Source of the DNA: Canna indica | Taxonomy: Eukaryota > Streptophyta > Magnoliopsida > Zingiberales > Cannaceae | Length of the DNA stretch: 64,000 nucleotides | Reading direction: 5' to 3' | NCBI GenBank assembly: GCA_034359265.1 | Contig: CP136890.1 | Span: forward strand, 63,985,501 to 64,049,500 | Shown here: one piece after another, positions 47,426 to 57,838 of the stretch | How the letters are laid out: each line of letters starts with the position of its first letter | How positions within the stretch are numbered: position 1 is the stretch's first letter | Translations under genes and position numbers: made by a program | Notes under the pieces: model-generated | Databases searched by the model: none | What the model was told of the DNA's origin: nothing | Seen by the model: the letters and a program-made list of their open reading frames with translations, nothing else

Positions 47426-48220
47426 TTAGGCTGAATTGTATTTTTTTTAGCCCATTTTCTTCCGCGCTTCATTTTCGGGTTCCGGCTTTCAACGACCATC
47501 AACTTGGAGAGCTTTCATTTGATCTTTGAGCCCGTCCAATGCGAGTTTGGTGCATGTTGGATGGACCTTGACAATAGAAGGGGGGGTTGAATAGTGTCAA
47601 TCTCGTTTTTCAATTTTCTTTCATTCAATTTTATCTTAGCTTAATGCAGTTGTTCTTTGATGATTGATATGATCTCAATTCAATGTCAATGATAGAAACA
47701 AGTAAATAAACAAAGCAAACAACAATATTTATAGTGTTTCAGCCAACCGCCTACTCCACTACCTTGGCTCCTTACCTAGGATTTCTAAACACTACTTTAT
47801 AGAATTTATGTTTTCCTTTGAATATAATTGAGGACACCCTTCTCCTTCACTTGGAGAACACCTCAATCCTATTCACCTAGGCAAAACACAATTCTACAAA
47901 GCTGACCCTAAGTGTTTCCTAGAACACCTAGCAAGCTATCTCAAACTAGAAAACAAGTTACAATAAACTTAAAATACAAGGAAAAAGCTTAAAGATTAAA
48001 AGATTGAACCAAGCTTCTTTCCATCGCCTTCTTATCTTCAACTTGCAACAGGATGATGACTCAAGGATTGTAGCACAGTTGAAGCAGAAGCAGCGCCTGG
48101 TTTAGATGTTGAAGACTGGGAGCAGAGAGCGAGCGCAGGTGTAGATCCTTGAAGGCTTTAAAGAACTCTTTTAATGCTCAATGATTTTTGCAAAAAGTGT
48201 GTAAAGAAGTTTGGAGGGGG

Positions 48221-48230
48221 GTATTTATAA
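48221..48230 (-). promoter_or_regulatory. TATA box, inner 3' LTR
   Basis: Minus strand TTATAAATAC within GGGGTTATAAATACCCCCC; same position in both LTRs. Confidence 0.75.
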
Positions 48231-48295
48231 CCCCTCACACGAACGGACCGTTCAACGGGTGAAAAATCGACCGTTGAAGCCGTTCGGTCGCAAGG

Positions 48296-48680
48296 CCAGT
48301 GGATCAGTCGGTCGACCGACGGATCGACCGCCAGTGCGACCGCTCGCAGCTGTGAGAGGTCGGTCGGTCGACCGACGGGTCGACCGCCAACAAATCTTCC
48401 GACATTCGGTCGACCCGTCGGTCGACCGAATGGCTGCAGCGAGTCGCGATTGAGGCTATCTTTAGGTCAGTCGACCAATTCGTCGACCACTACCTTTTTG
48501 CCATTTTTTCACCTCTATCGATCGACCGACGCAGCCCTGCATTCTTGCCTTCCCCAATTTCGATCGACCGACTGGTCGATCAAATGGTTTCTACCAATTT
48601 TTTGAGATCTTCGGTCGACCGAATGGGCTGCCATGCTATACTATTGCCTTGTTCGGTCGACCGACCGATCGATCGAACCC
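48296..48680. repeat. GGTCGACC palindrome array, inner 3' LTR
   Basis: Dense copies of CGGTCGACCGA and variants (GATCGACCG, GGTCGATC) in both orientations, interspersed with unrelated sequence. Its position is comparable to the outer element's array. Confidence 0.9.
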
Positions 48681-49010
48681 AGGCTGAGGATGATTTCTTC
48701 CATGTGTTTTTACATCCCTTTTTTATGGGTTTGGTTTCCAAGTTTCAACTTGGATAACCTTACACTTTTGGCTTGGGATAAACTATCCTAGAGACATATT
48801 ACATTAATTCTACTTGTCAAAATCCCGAGCCTTCTTCAACGACTTCTTCTTCTAGTTTCTTTGACGATCTTTTCCGTCATTCTGTTTGAACGGATTTGGC
48901 ATGCGTATCACAACCTCAACTTGAACTCAAAACTTCACACTTTGGATTAAAAATATATTTGTTATCATCAAAATAAAGATCGACGCTTAAGAGAGACCCT
49001 TAAGCCAACA

Positions 49011-49024
49011 ATCTCTCCCTTTTT
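49011..49024 (-). other. Polypurine tract of the inner element
   Basis: Minus strand AAAAAGGGAGAGAT directly before the 3' LTR (TGTTGGCTTAAG in that orientation). Confidence 0.85.
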
Positions 49025-49570
49025 GATGATGACAAACACAACATAAAATTTTAAGAAAATATAAGCATTTGTGAGTTTAAGTTAAGACATTCAAGAGTTA
49101 GCATATGCATTCAACTTTCTAACTTAGCATATGCATCCAACTACTTATGACTCAACCTATGCTCCCTCTATCAATGTGCATATTCAATTATCTATAACTT
49201 GACCTATGCTCCCCCTACCATTGTGCATGTCATTTTTAATTCCCTCTAACTATATCTCTTCCCCTTAACTATAAAGCTCACACTAACTATATGCATCGTG
49301 AAAACCAAATGTGACCTTAGTTTTTCTCCTCCTTTTAACATCAATCAAAAAGGATAAGAATTGAGGTAAAATTAATGAATTATCATAAAAACTAAGAAAG
49401 CCACAAAAACCAAATATCATCTACCACTATAGTCCTTCCCATTAATGTAAGCCTATAGAAGGCAAACACCAATAGGTCGCAAAGCCCCACTATAGAGCAA
49501 TACATAAGTGTGATGATACTTTTATAGAATGCAAGTTTTGAAAACATGTAAATTTTAAAGAAAATACTCT
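49025..49570 (-). other. Non-coding 3' region of the inner element
   Basis: Between the RNase H stop (49571) and the polypurine tract. No ORF; short words such as CCTATGCTCCCYCTA recur (49159 and 49204). No env-like ORF is visible. Confidence 0.6.
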
Positions 49571-50227
49571 TTAATCACAAGGTAAAGCACAACTTCCTAG
49601 TTGCATCATTAAAGTTGTGAAACTTTCTTCAACTAAAGGTTTTGTAAATACATCGGCAAGTTGTTTATCGGTAGATACAAATTCTACCGATATATTTTCC
49701 AAAGCTACATTATCCCTAAGAAAATGATGTCTCAAATCAATATGCTTAGTTCTAGAATGTAAAATGGGATTTTTGGTTAAATTAATTGCACTAGTATTAT
49801 CACAATGTATAGGTATGCAAGAATACCTAAGTCCATAGTCCAGAAGGGTTTGTTTCATCCAAAGGGCTTGCGCACAACAACTAGCAGTGGCGATGTATTC
49901 CGCTTCGGTAGTTGAAAGCACAACCGAGTTTTGTTTCTTTGAGATTCAAGAAACAAGACTCGCTCCTAAGAATTGACAACACCCACTAGTGCTTTTCCTA
50001 TCTATCTTACATCCGGCAAAATCAGCGTCCGAAAAACTGATTAAATCAAATGATGCATGACATGAATACCATAATCCTAAGTCAACCGTGCCCTTTAGAT
50101 ATCTCAATAAATGTTTTACCGCACTTAAATGAGACATCTTGGGGCAAAATTGAAACCTAGCACATACACATACGCTAAACATGATATCGGGTCTACTTGC
50201 GATTAAATAAAGGAGACTATCAATCAT
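49571..50227 (-). pseudogene. Inner pol: RNase H domain and RT end
   Basis: 50227-49946 has DSLLYLIASRPDIMFSVCVC, LSAVKHLLRYLKGTVDLGL and SDADFAGCKIDRKSTSGCCQ. 49921-49571 has STTEAEYIATASCCAQALWM, IHCDNTSAINLTKNPILHSR, TKHIDLRHHFLRD and TDKQLADVFTKPL. These are the standard copia RNase H blocks, including the catalytic aspartates in SDADFAG and HCDN. A stop between the two parts breaks the reading frame near 49945. Confidence 0.88.
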
Positions 50228-50471
50228 ACCTCGATATCATTTTTCGTCCACTTAATTTAATGCCCTCTTCATCTTTATCAAGCTTGAAGGATGCGCTCAT
50301 AGGTGTAGAAGCTATCTTGGCTTCATTCATCCTTTGTGTACTTAGCTTGATTGATGAAGATCTCTTTGTTGGTTTGCTTGATTTGGAGACCAAGCATGAA
50401 GGAGAGCTCTCCCATCATGCTCATCTCAAATTCATCCTGCATACACTTAGCAAATCACTCACAAAGCATTT

Positions 50472-52157
50472 CATTAGTGGCATCAAAAATTATATCATCA
50501 ACATATATTTGAACTAATAATATGTCATTTTCATGGTGCTTAATGAAAAGTGAGACATCCGCTTTTCCTATGTCAAAACCTTGTTCGATTAAGAAAATAG
50601 AGTCTTTCATACCAAGCCCTAGGGGCTCGTTTCAAACCATATAAAACCTTTTTAAGTTTGAAAACATAATTTGGAAACTCAAAACTTTCAAAACCGCGGG
50701 GTTGTTCAACATACACTTCTTCATTTATAAAACCATTTAAAAAAGCACTTTTCACATCCATTTGAAAAAGTTTAAAACCTTTAAAGCTAGCAAATGCTAA
50801 AAGCATCCTAATTGCTTCTAATCTAGCTACGGGAGCATATGTTTCATTATAATCTATTCCTTCTTGTTGGTTGTACCCTTGTGCCACTAGCCTAGCTTTG
50901 TTTCTAATGACTAGTCCTTCTTCGTCTAGCTTATTCCTATATACCCACTTGGTTCCAATTATGGTTTGATCACTAGGTCTAGGCACTAAGTCCCATACAT
51001 CATTTCTATCAAATTGGTTTAGTTCTTCTTGCATGGCTAATACCCAAAATTCATCTTCTATAGCTTCCTTAACATTCTTAGGCTCTACTTGAGAAACAAA
51101 AGCTACATATTGGCATAAATTTTTAAGCTTAGAACGTGTTACCACTCCCATTGAAGGCTCTCCAATGACTTGATCTATTGGATGATCTCTTACCAATCGG
51201 TATTTTTTAGGGAGAGGTGGTAGAGCTTCTTCTTCATCATCTTCAACTTGAGGTTGACTTGAGGATGGAGGTTCTTCATGTTGGGTCTCCTCATTATCTT
51301 CATTCTCCACTTCCTTAGTGGCACCAAAAATTATATCATCAACATAGATTTGAACTAGTAGCATGTCATTTTCATGGTGCTTAATGAAAAGTGAAACATC
51401 CGCTTTTCCTATATTAAAACCCTGTTCAATTAATAAAATAGAAAGTCTTTCATACCAAGCCCTAGGGGCTTGTTTTAAACCATATAAAGCCTTTTTAAGT
51501 TTGAAAACAGGATTTGGAAACTCAAAACTTTCAAAACCGGGGGATTGTTCAACATAAACTTCTTCATTTATAAAACCATTTAAAAAGACACTTTTTACAT
51601 CCATTTGAAAGAATTAAAAACCCTTAAAGCTAGCATATGCTAAAAGTATCCTAATTGCTTCTAATCTAGCTACGGAAGCATATATTTCATTATAGTCTAT
51701 TCCTTATTGTTGGTTGTACCCTTGTGCCACTAGCCTAGCTTTGTTTCTAATAACTAGTCCTTCATCTAGCTTATTCCTAAATACCCACTTGGTTCCAATT
51801 ATGGTTTGATCACTAGGTCTAGGCACTAAGTCTCATACATCATTTCTATTAAATTGGTTGAGTTCTTCTTGTATAGCTAATACTCAAAACTCATCTTCTA
51901 TAGCTTCCTTAACATTCTTAGGCTCTACTTGAAAAACAAAAGCTACATATTGACATACATTTTTGAGTTTAGAACGTGTTACCACTCCCGTTGAAGGCTC
52001 TCCAATGACTTGGTCCATTGGATGATCTCTTACCAATCGGTATCCTTTAGGGAGAGGTGGAGAGCTTCTTCTTTTTCATCTTCAACATGAGGTTGATTTG
52101 AGGGTGGAGGTTCTTCATGTTGAGTCTCCTAATTATCTTCATCCTCTACTTACTTAT
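50472..52157 (-). pseudogene. Inner pol: reverse transcriptase with a direct partial duplication
   Basis: The RT front half occurs twice in tandem: about 51316-52157 (first in transcription) and about 50472-51315 (second). Both copies contain WDLVPRP, IGTKWVYRNK, ARLVAQGYNQ, ETYAPVARLEAIRMLLA, QMDVKSAFLNGFINEEVYVE and LYGLK-APRAWYERL. The open frame 51604-50573 starts in copy 1, runs through the YVDDIIFGAT catalytic box, then jumps back at ATKEVENEDNEE to the copy-2 start. Copy 1 has stops. A normal RT would have this region once, so this pol cannot yield a regular RT. Confidence 0.88.
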
Positions 52158-53160
52158 CATGAAGTGTGAGATCCTCAAGTTCCTCACCTACATTCACAAT
52201 CTTGATATTTCTAGAAGAATCATTAGTTTCATTGAAAGTAACATGCATGGATTCTTCAACAATCATAGTTCTACGGTTATAAACTCTATAAGCCTTAGAA
52301 CTAGTGTAGTAACCTAGGAAAATTCCTTCATCGGATTTAGAATCAAATTTTCCTAAATTCTCCTTAGTATTTAAAATGAAACATTTACATCCAAAAACAT
52401 GAAAATATTCCACATTTGGAATTTTACCATTCCAAAGCTCAAAAGGTGTTTTCTTTATTTTTGGTCTTAATAAGACTCGATTAAGAACATAACACGAAGT
52501 GTTTATGGCTTCAGCCCAAAAATATTTAGGCAAATTATTTTCGCATAACATGGTCCTAGCCATTTCTTGTAAAGTTCTATTCTTTCTCTCAACCACCTCA
52601 TTTTGTTGAGAGGTCCTAGGGGAAGAAAATGTATGTTGAATATCTAAATCATCACAAAACTCAAAAAAAAAAATTATTTTTAAACTCCCCTACATTGTCA
52701 CTCCTAATTTTCAAAATAGAAACTCCTTCATTTGAAGCTTTCTTTGCAAATTTTTTGAAAAATTCAAAAGTTTCATTTTTCTTGTCCAAAAAGAAAACCC
52801 AAGTAAATCTAGAAAAGTCATCAACCAATACATAGCAATAAAGCTTTCCACCTAGACTAGCTAAATCACATGGACCAAAGAGATCCATATGCATAAGCTC
52901 AAGAATTCTTGATGTACTAACCTGATTAATACTATGGAATGATGATTTTACTTGCTTAGCAAGTTGACATGCATCACAAAGTTTATCTTTTTCCAATTTT
53001 ATCTTAGGTAATCATCTTACTAAGTCTTTCCTGGATATCTCTTGGATGAGGCTCATGCTAGCATGTCCTAGCCTTCTATGCCACAACCAAGAGTCATTTT
53101 CCATGACAACTAAGCATCTAACATAAGGATTGGGCAAGACATTTAATTCTAGGGTGTATA
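52158..53160 (-). pseudogene. Inner pol: integrase
   Basis: 53100-53012 (end of the GAG-pre-integrase block) reads WLWHRRLGHASMSLIQEISR. 52996-52661 reads CDACQLAKQVKSSFHS, LELMHMDLFGPC (first catalytic D), YVLVDDFSRFTWVFFL and IRSDNVGEF (second D, in an altered context; HGTEF is usual). 52596-52158 has the glutamate block (MVERKNRTLQEMARTML) and WAEAINTSCYVLNR, FHVFGCKCFILN, FDSKSDEGIFLGY. The HHCC zinc finger and D-D-E order are visible. An A-rich break near 52660 and a stop near 53010 disrupt the frame. Confidence 0.88.
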
Positions 53161-53500
53161 CATTTTCTTGCCTATTTCCTATGAACATGATATCATTTGA
53201 AGGTGTACTTCTAATAATGCATTTAGATGCTTCAAAGATAATTATGTACCCATTATCACATAATTGGGATATGCTAATCAAATTATGCTTTAAACCATCA
53301 ACTAACAAAATATTTTTTATACATGGGTAAGGGAGTATACCTATGTCACCAATGCCAACAATCTTACCTTTGGCATTGTCTCCAAATGTGACATGTCCAC
53401 CATCTTTTCTTGATAGGGTTGCAAACAAATTGATGTCTCCGTCATGTGCTTGGAGCAACCGCTATCCAATATCTAAGTGCTCCTACTTGGTTGAGGATGC
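53161..53500 (-). pseudogene. Inner pol: protease region
   Basis: The block LFATLSRKDGGHVTFGDNAK, GIGDIG and HNLISISQLCDNGY is typical of the copia protease. The active-site motif, usually LDSG-C/A before the H-M/T-G-D block, reads LDIG followed by a stop at about 53459. The catalytic aspartate is kept but the serine is not. The protease is thus probably inactive. Confidence 0.75.
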
Positions 53501-53580
53501 TTCTCCATCTACAAAAGAGAAAAAACTTTCTTGGGTACCCAAATTTTCTTGGGTCCTTGGGTGTTAGTCAATTTTGGAAC

Positions 53581-55112
53581 TCATTTGAATCTTGCATGTG
53601 GGTTCCTTCTCAATGCACAATCTTTGGCCATATGGTCAAAAATACCACACGAAAAGCAATTTCCATAAAATTTTCTATTTGTGTGTGTGTGAGCATGGGA
53701 TTGTGATGATTTCTTTTTATTGACAACCTTCGGCATGGCATTTTGAATGGTTGTCATATTTTCATTAAGCATGCAAAGTTCATTTTTCAATGTTAGCATG
53801 CTATCATTAAAATGCTTTACTATATCACATAAATACTTGTTTTCTTTTTCTAGTTTTTCATTGTCAATCTCTAGGTCTTTCTTAGTCTTTTCTAGTGTGC
53901 AATTTTCTTCCTTAAGATTGTCTATTTCTTTCCTAAGATTATTGCATGAAAGTAATAATCTATCATTTTCAATTTCTAAGGATATATTGTCCTTTTTGAG
54001 ATCTCTAAATTTTCTCCTAATTGCAATGAACTCATCATGCATTTGCTCAAATTCAATTTGTAATTTCTCTTGAGTAAATGAAATTTCACCAAAATTAAAT
54101 TTTACCTCATCATCCTTTGCCATCAAGCAAAGGTTTGCTTTTTCACTCCTTGTCTCTTCTTTACTTGATGAGGCCTCGCTTTCGTCTCATGTAGCCATCA
54201 TTGTCTTCTTCTTCTTCTTGTACTTTTCTTTCTTGTGAGGGTTGGAGGTAGTGGCCATCTTTAGAAGCAGGCAATCCTTCCTTAGGTGCCCCGTCTTGTT
54301 GCAATTGTAGCAAGTGTTGCCACTTCTTCCTTTCCTCATGCCTCCCCTCATGAAGCTCATGAATCTTCTAGCAAGCATTGTCATTTCTTCTAGATCATCT
54401 GTATCTTCCTCGGATGACGATGACTCTTCGACTAGATGCGATGCTTTTAAGGCAATGGTCTTGCCTTTAGGAGCATCTTCTTCTTGATATTGCTTCATGT
54501 GGGTCTCATGTGTCATGAGAGACCCAATGAGCTCGGTGATCTTCAATGTGCTCAAGTTCTTGGCTTCCATGATGGCCGTTACTTTGGGCTCCCAAGATTT
54601 TGGAAGGGAGCGGAGGAGCTTCCTTACCTTCTCCTCTTCCCTTATCTCCCTGCTAAGGTTAGCTAAACCATTCGTAATATTTTGAAACCTAGCATGCATG
54701 GCATCAATAGACTCATGTGAAAGAATTTTAAACTTTTCATAGTCATGCATAAGTAAATTGATTTTGGATTCCTTACTTGCGAAGTCCCTTTATGGGTGGT
54801 CTCTTGGACCTTCCATATTTCATATGCGGACTTGCATGTGGAGATCCTATTAAATTCATTAATTGATAGGCCGCAATATAGAGCATTGACGACCTTGGCA
54901 TTAGCATTAAAAAGCCTAATTTACTCTTAGTCCCATTGGTCCATATCCTTAGTTGGTTGCTTATACTCTACTAAGATCATTCTCCATACACCCATGTCTA
55001 ATGATTGAAGGAAACCATTCATGCGGATCTTCCAATAGGCATAGTTGCTTCCATCAAATAATGGTGGAGTATGGGTAGAGGACCCTTGAGCTAATTGAAT
55101 TTCATTAGACAT
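53581..55112 (-). pseudogene. Gag of the inner element
   Basis: The start at 55112 gives MSNEIQLAQGSSTHTPPLFD, then GSNYAYWKIRMNGFLQSLDM. After a stop near 54930 the frame returns in 54750-54187 (RFQNITNGLANLSREIREEE, LLRSLPKSWEPKVTAIMEAK) with a CCHC zinc knuckle CYNCNKTGHLRKDC. 54126-53581 adds a long charged coiled coil and a second knuckle CFSCGIFDHMAKDC. The UBN2-like, coiled-coil, two-knuckle layout agrees with large-gag copia lineages. Three separate frames mean that Gag is broken. Confidence 0.85.
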
Positions 55113-55154
55113 GATGACTTGTAGGGAAGATGGTTAAATCTTAGCCTACTACCT

Positions 55155-55167
55155 AGCTCTGATACCA
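55155..55167 (-). other. Primer-binding site of the inner element
   Basis: Minus strand TGGTATCAGAGCT, two bases from the 5' LTR; a perfect match to the common plant initiator tRNA-Met PBS core. Confidence 0.88.
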
Positions 55168-55835
55168 ATTGTTGGATGAACCTTGACACTAGAAGGGGGG
55201 GTTGAATAGTGTCAATCCCCTTTTTCAATTTTCTTTTCCTCAATTTTATCTTAGCTTAATGCATTTGTTCTTTGATGGTTGATATGATCTCAATTCAATG
55301 TCAATGATAGAAGCAAGTAAATAAACAATGCAAACAACAATATTTATAGTGGTTCGGCCAACCGCCTACTCCATTACCTTGGCTCATTACCAAGGATTTC
55401 TAAATACTACTTTATAGAATTTATGTTTTCCTTTGAATACACTTGAGGACACCCTTCTCCCTCACTTGAAGAACACCTCAATCCTATTCACCTAGGCAAA
55501 ACATAATTCTACAAAGTTGGCCCTAAGTGTTTCCTAGCACACCTAGCAAGTTATCTCAAACTAGAAAACAAGTTACGATAAACTTAAAATACAAGGAAAG
55601 AGCTTAAGGATTAAAAGATTGAACTAAGGTTCTTTCCACCGCCTTCTTGTCTTCAACTTGCAACAGGATGATGACTCAAGGATTGCAGCACAGTTGAAGC
55701 AGAAGCAGCCCCTGGTTTAGATGTTGAAGACTGGGAGCAGAGAGCACTCGCAGGTGTAGATCTTTGAAGGCTTTAAAGAACTCTTTTAATGCTCAATGAT
55801 TTTTGCAAAAAGTGTGTAAAGAAGTTTGGTGGGGG

Positions 55836-55845
55836 GTATTTATAA
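55836..55845 (-). promoter_or_regulatory. TATA box, inner 5' LTR
   Basis: Minus strand TTATAAATAC, the likely promoter of the full-length transcript. The palindrome array lies 60-450 bases upstream. Confidence 0.78.
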
Positions 55846-55904
55846 CCCCTCACCCGAACAGACCGTTCAACAGGTGAAAAATCGACCGTTGAAGCCGTTC
55901 GGTC

Positions 55905-56300
55905 GCAAGACCAGTCGATCAGTCGATCGACCGACGGATCGACCGCGAGTGCGACCGCTCGCAGCTGTGAGAGGTCGGTCGACCGACGGGTCGACCGCCA
56001 ATAAATCTTCCGACATTCGATCAACTCGTCAGTCGACCGAATGGCTGCAGCAAGTCGCAATTGAGGCTATCTTTAGGTAGGTCGACCGATTGGTCGACTG
56101 CTACCTTTCTGCCATTTTTTTGCCTCTGTTGGTCGACCAACCGGTCGACCGATGCAGCCCTGCATTCTTGCCTTTGCCAATTTCGGTCGACCGACTGGTC
56201 GACTGAATGGCTTCTGCCAATTATTTGCGATCTTTGGTCGACCGAATGGGCTGCCATGCTATACTATTGCCTTGTTCGGTCGACTGACCGATCGACCGAA
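55905..56300. repeat. GGTCGACC palindrome array, inner 5' LTR
   Basis: The counterpart of the 48296-48680 array, with several motif copies changed by single bases (GATCGACC, GGTCGACT). The core is repeated at least ten times. Confidence 0.9.
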
Positions 56301-56998
56301 CCCAGGCTGAGGATGATTTCTTCCATGTGTTTTTACATGCCTTTTCTATGGGTTTGGTTTCCAAGTTTCAACTTGGATAACCTTACACTTTTGGCTTGGG
56401 ATAACTATCATAGAGACATATTACATTAATTCTACTTGTCTAAATCCCGAGCCTTCTTCAACGACTTCTTCATTCGTTTCTTTGATGATCTTTTCTGTCA
56501 TTCTGTTTGAACGGATTTGGCATGTGTATCGCAACCTCAACCTGAACTCAAAACTTCACACTTTGGATTAAATATATGTTTGTTATCATCAAAATAAAGA
56601 TCGAGGCTTAAGAGAGACCTTTAAGCCAACAGTGCACTCATTGATCTTCAAGAAATTCTGCGACGAACCTGAGCGCGAAGATTAATGTCCTTCTGATTTC
56701 TTTCGATTTTTTCGATCGAGGATATCGAACGCTAATTGATATGGAACCTGGAGATATTCTCAATGAAATATTAGTTCCATGTTTGTTATCATCAAAATCG
56801 AGATTAAGATATTAAGACCAAGGTTGAAAATTAAACCTAAAGCCAACACGGCCTTGCGCACGCTGGTCTCCGCTGCTCCACAATGTTCTGCGCACACGAG
56901 CAGTCAACACTTATGATATCCGGCCCGATTATTTTCCATTGATGCAACAAACAATGGATAATCCAATCCATCAAAGCCAACGAGGTCTAATAGTATTT

Positions 56999-57838
56999 TG
57001 GATGGAAAGTTAATTAATGTGTCTTATTTTGATACATTTATATGAAGTTATATTTTTTTGTTACACTGTGAAGCACTATTTAGGTCTCGTTTGGTTGACA
57101 TTACTTTATGCAGAAAATTGTACTTTCTCGATAGTAGAAAAAAGTACTCATGTTTGGTTGACACACTTCCTGCATTTTGCAGAAAGTTGTGACTTCCTGA
57201 GTAAGTGCAACTTTCTGCAAAATGCAGGAAGTAACTTACTTAGTCCCCCCTAGGTAAGTTGCATTTTCTGCATTATATTTGAAGAAAAAAATCTATTTCA
57301 CTCTCACATTTGCATTTAGTACATAATTTATAATTTATATTCCCAACATTATAGATTAGATAATCATTGAATTATTTACGTATTTATTTTATTTTATTTT
57401 TAATAAAAATATGTAATTTTTATATTAATTATAAATAAAAATTAATTTTTCATATATAATAAAGTATATATCATATTAATTATATATGCAAAATTTATAT
57501 TATATTATATATATATATTAAATTATTAAATTATAAGTAAATTTATTTTTTTCATATATATATATATATATAAATTAAAATATTATTTTATAAAAAAAAT
57601 TTAAAAATAGTATATTGATCATTTGATATGCACTTCCTATGAAATACTCATGTCAACCAAATATGTTAACCAAACACTTCCTATATATACTAGAGAAAAA
57701 ATTATAATTTTTATGAATTAATTTTTTGTCAACCAAATACTTTTTAGATATTTTTTAAAAAATATATATAAAAAATTAATTCATGTGAATTATAATTTTT
57801 TATAAAAAATTATTTCTCATGTCAATCAAATAAGATCT
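56999..57838. mobile_element. AT-rich MITE-like element with inverted ends
   Basis: The left side AGGTCTCGTTTGGTTGACAT (57081) is mirrored by ATGTCAATCAAATAAGATCT (57817). GTTTGGTTGAC recurs at 57153 and CAACCAAA at 57651 and 57740. 57125-57240 has a local inverted pair around TTTCTGCAAAATGCAGGAAG. No target duplication could be fixed (TTA/TAA type is possible). It looks like a non-autonomous PIF/Harbinger or hAT MITE; exact ends are probably 57080-57838. Confidence 0.5.

Larger units (their letters stand above)
47555..49010 (-). repeat. Inner element left (3') LTR
   Basis: 1456 bases, TGTTGGATGG...TTAAGCCAACA. Very similar to the right LTR with scattered substitutions and small indels (for example an extra GGTC at 48361), so the insertion is not extremely recent. 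Confidence 0.93.
47555..56631 (-). mobile_element. Full-length copia-type retrotransposon (inner), SIRE/Maximus-like
   Basis: TGTTGGATG...AGCCAACA with LTRs 47555-49010 and 55170-56631, and the duplication GTGCA (47550-47554 and 56632-56636). It is transcribed leftwards: gag (55112-53581), protease, integrase, reverse transcriptase, RNase H (down to 49571), i.e. Ty1-copia order. The PBS fits initiator tRNA-Met and the PPT lies at the 3' LTR. A large gag with two zinc knuckles and a coiled coil suggests the SIRE/Maximus lineage, by memory only. All genes carry stops or frameshifts, and RT is partly duplicated, so it is not autonomous now. Confidence 0.9.
55170..56631 (-). repeat. Inner element right (5') LTR
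   Basis: 1462 bases, TGTTGGATGAACC...TTAAGCCAACA. Contains the minus-strand TATA box at 55836 and the GGTCGACC array upstream of it (55905-56300). Confidence 0.93.
39573..56848 (-). mobile_element. Gag-only copia-type LTR retroelement (outer), host of the inner one
   Basis: Left LTR TGTAGGCG...AGCCAACA (39573-40844); the right LTR starts at 46220 and ends at 56848. The duplication CGGCC is on both sides (39568-39572 and 56849-56853). Orientation is minus: the primer-binding site lies left of the right LTR and the polypurine tract right of the left LTR. The internal part (40845-46219) encodes only a gag-like product and has no recognisable protease, integrase, reverse transcriptase or RNase H. 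It therefore needs another element's enzymes. Its 5' LTR received the inner element at a GTGCA site. Confidence 0.88.
46220..56848 (-). repeat. Outer element right (5') LTR, interrupted
   Basis: 46220-47554 plus 56637-56848, 1547 bases once the inner element and one GTGCA are removed. It begins TATAAGC in place of the expected TG, a point change that may affect the terminus. The right fragment resumes with CTCATTGATCTTC, matching CTCGTTGATCTTC at 40631 in the left LTR, which proves the insertion point. Confidence 0.9.
38515..56909 (+). mobile_element. Candidate old copia 5' LTR, split by nested retroelements
   Basis: 38515 begins TGTTGAGCAG and 56909 ends GCAGTCAACA, so the ends form TGTTGA...TCAACA. 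Directly after it, TTATGATATCCGGCC resembles the initiator-tRNA-Met primer-binding site TTATGGTATCAGAGC. With the nested elements removed the unit is about 1.1 kb. No flanking duplication (GATGG versus CTTAT) and no gag-pol follow, so this would be a truncated element's 5' LTR. The call rests on ends and PBS similarity only. Confidence 0.4.

Noticed and set aside
47302..48757. Arg-Pro-Thr-Asp rich ORFs (for example VGRPTDRP blocks)
   Set aside because: They are translations of the GGTCGACC arrays inside LTRs, open in many frames because the motif lacks stops.
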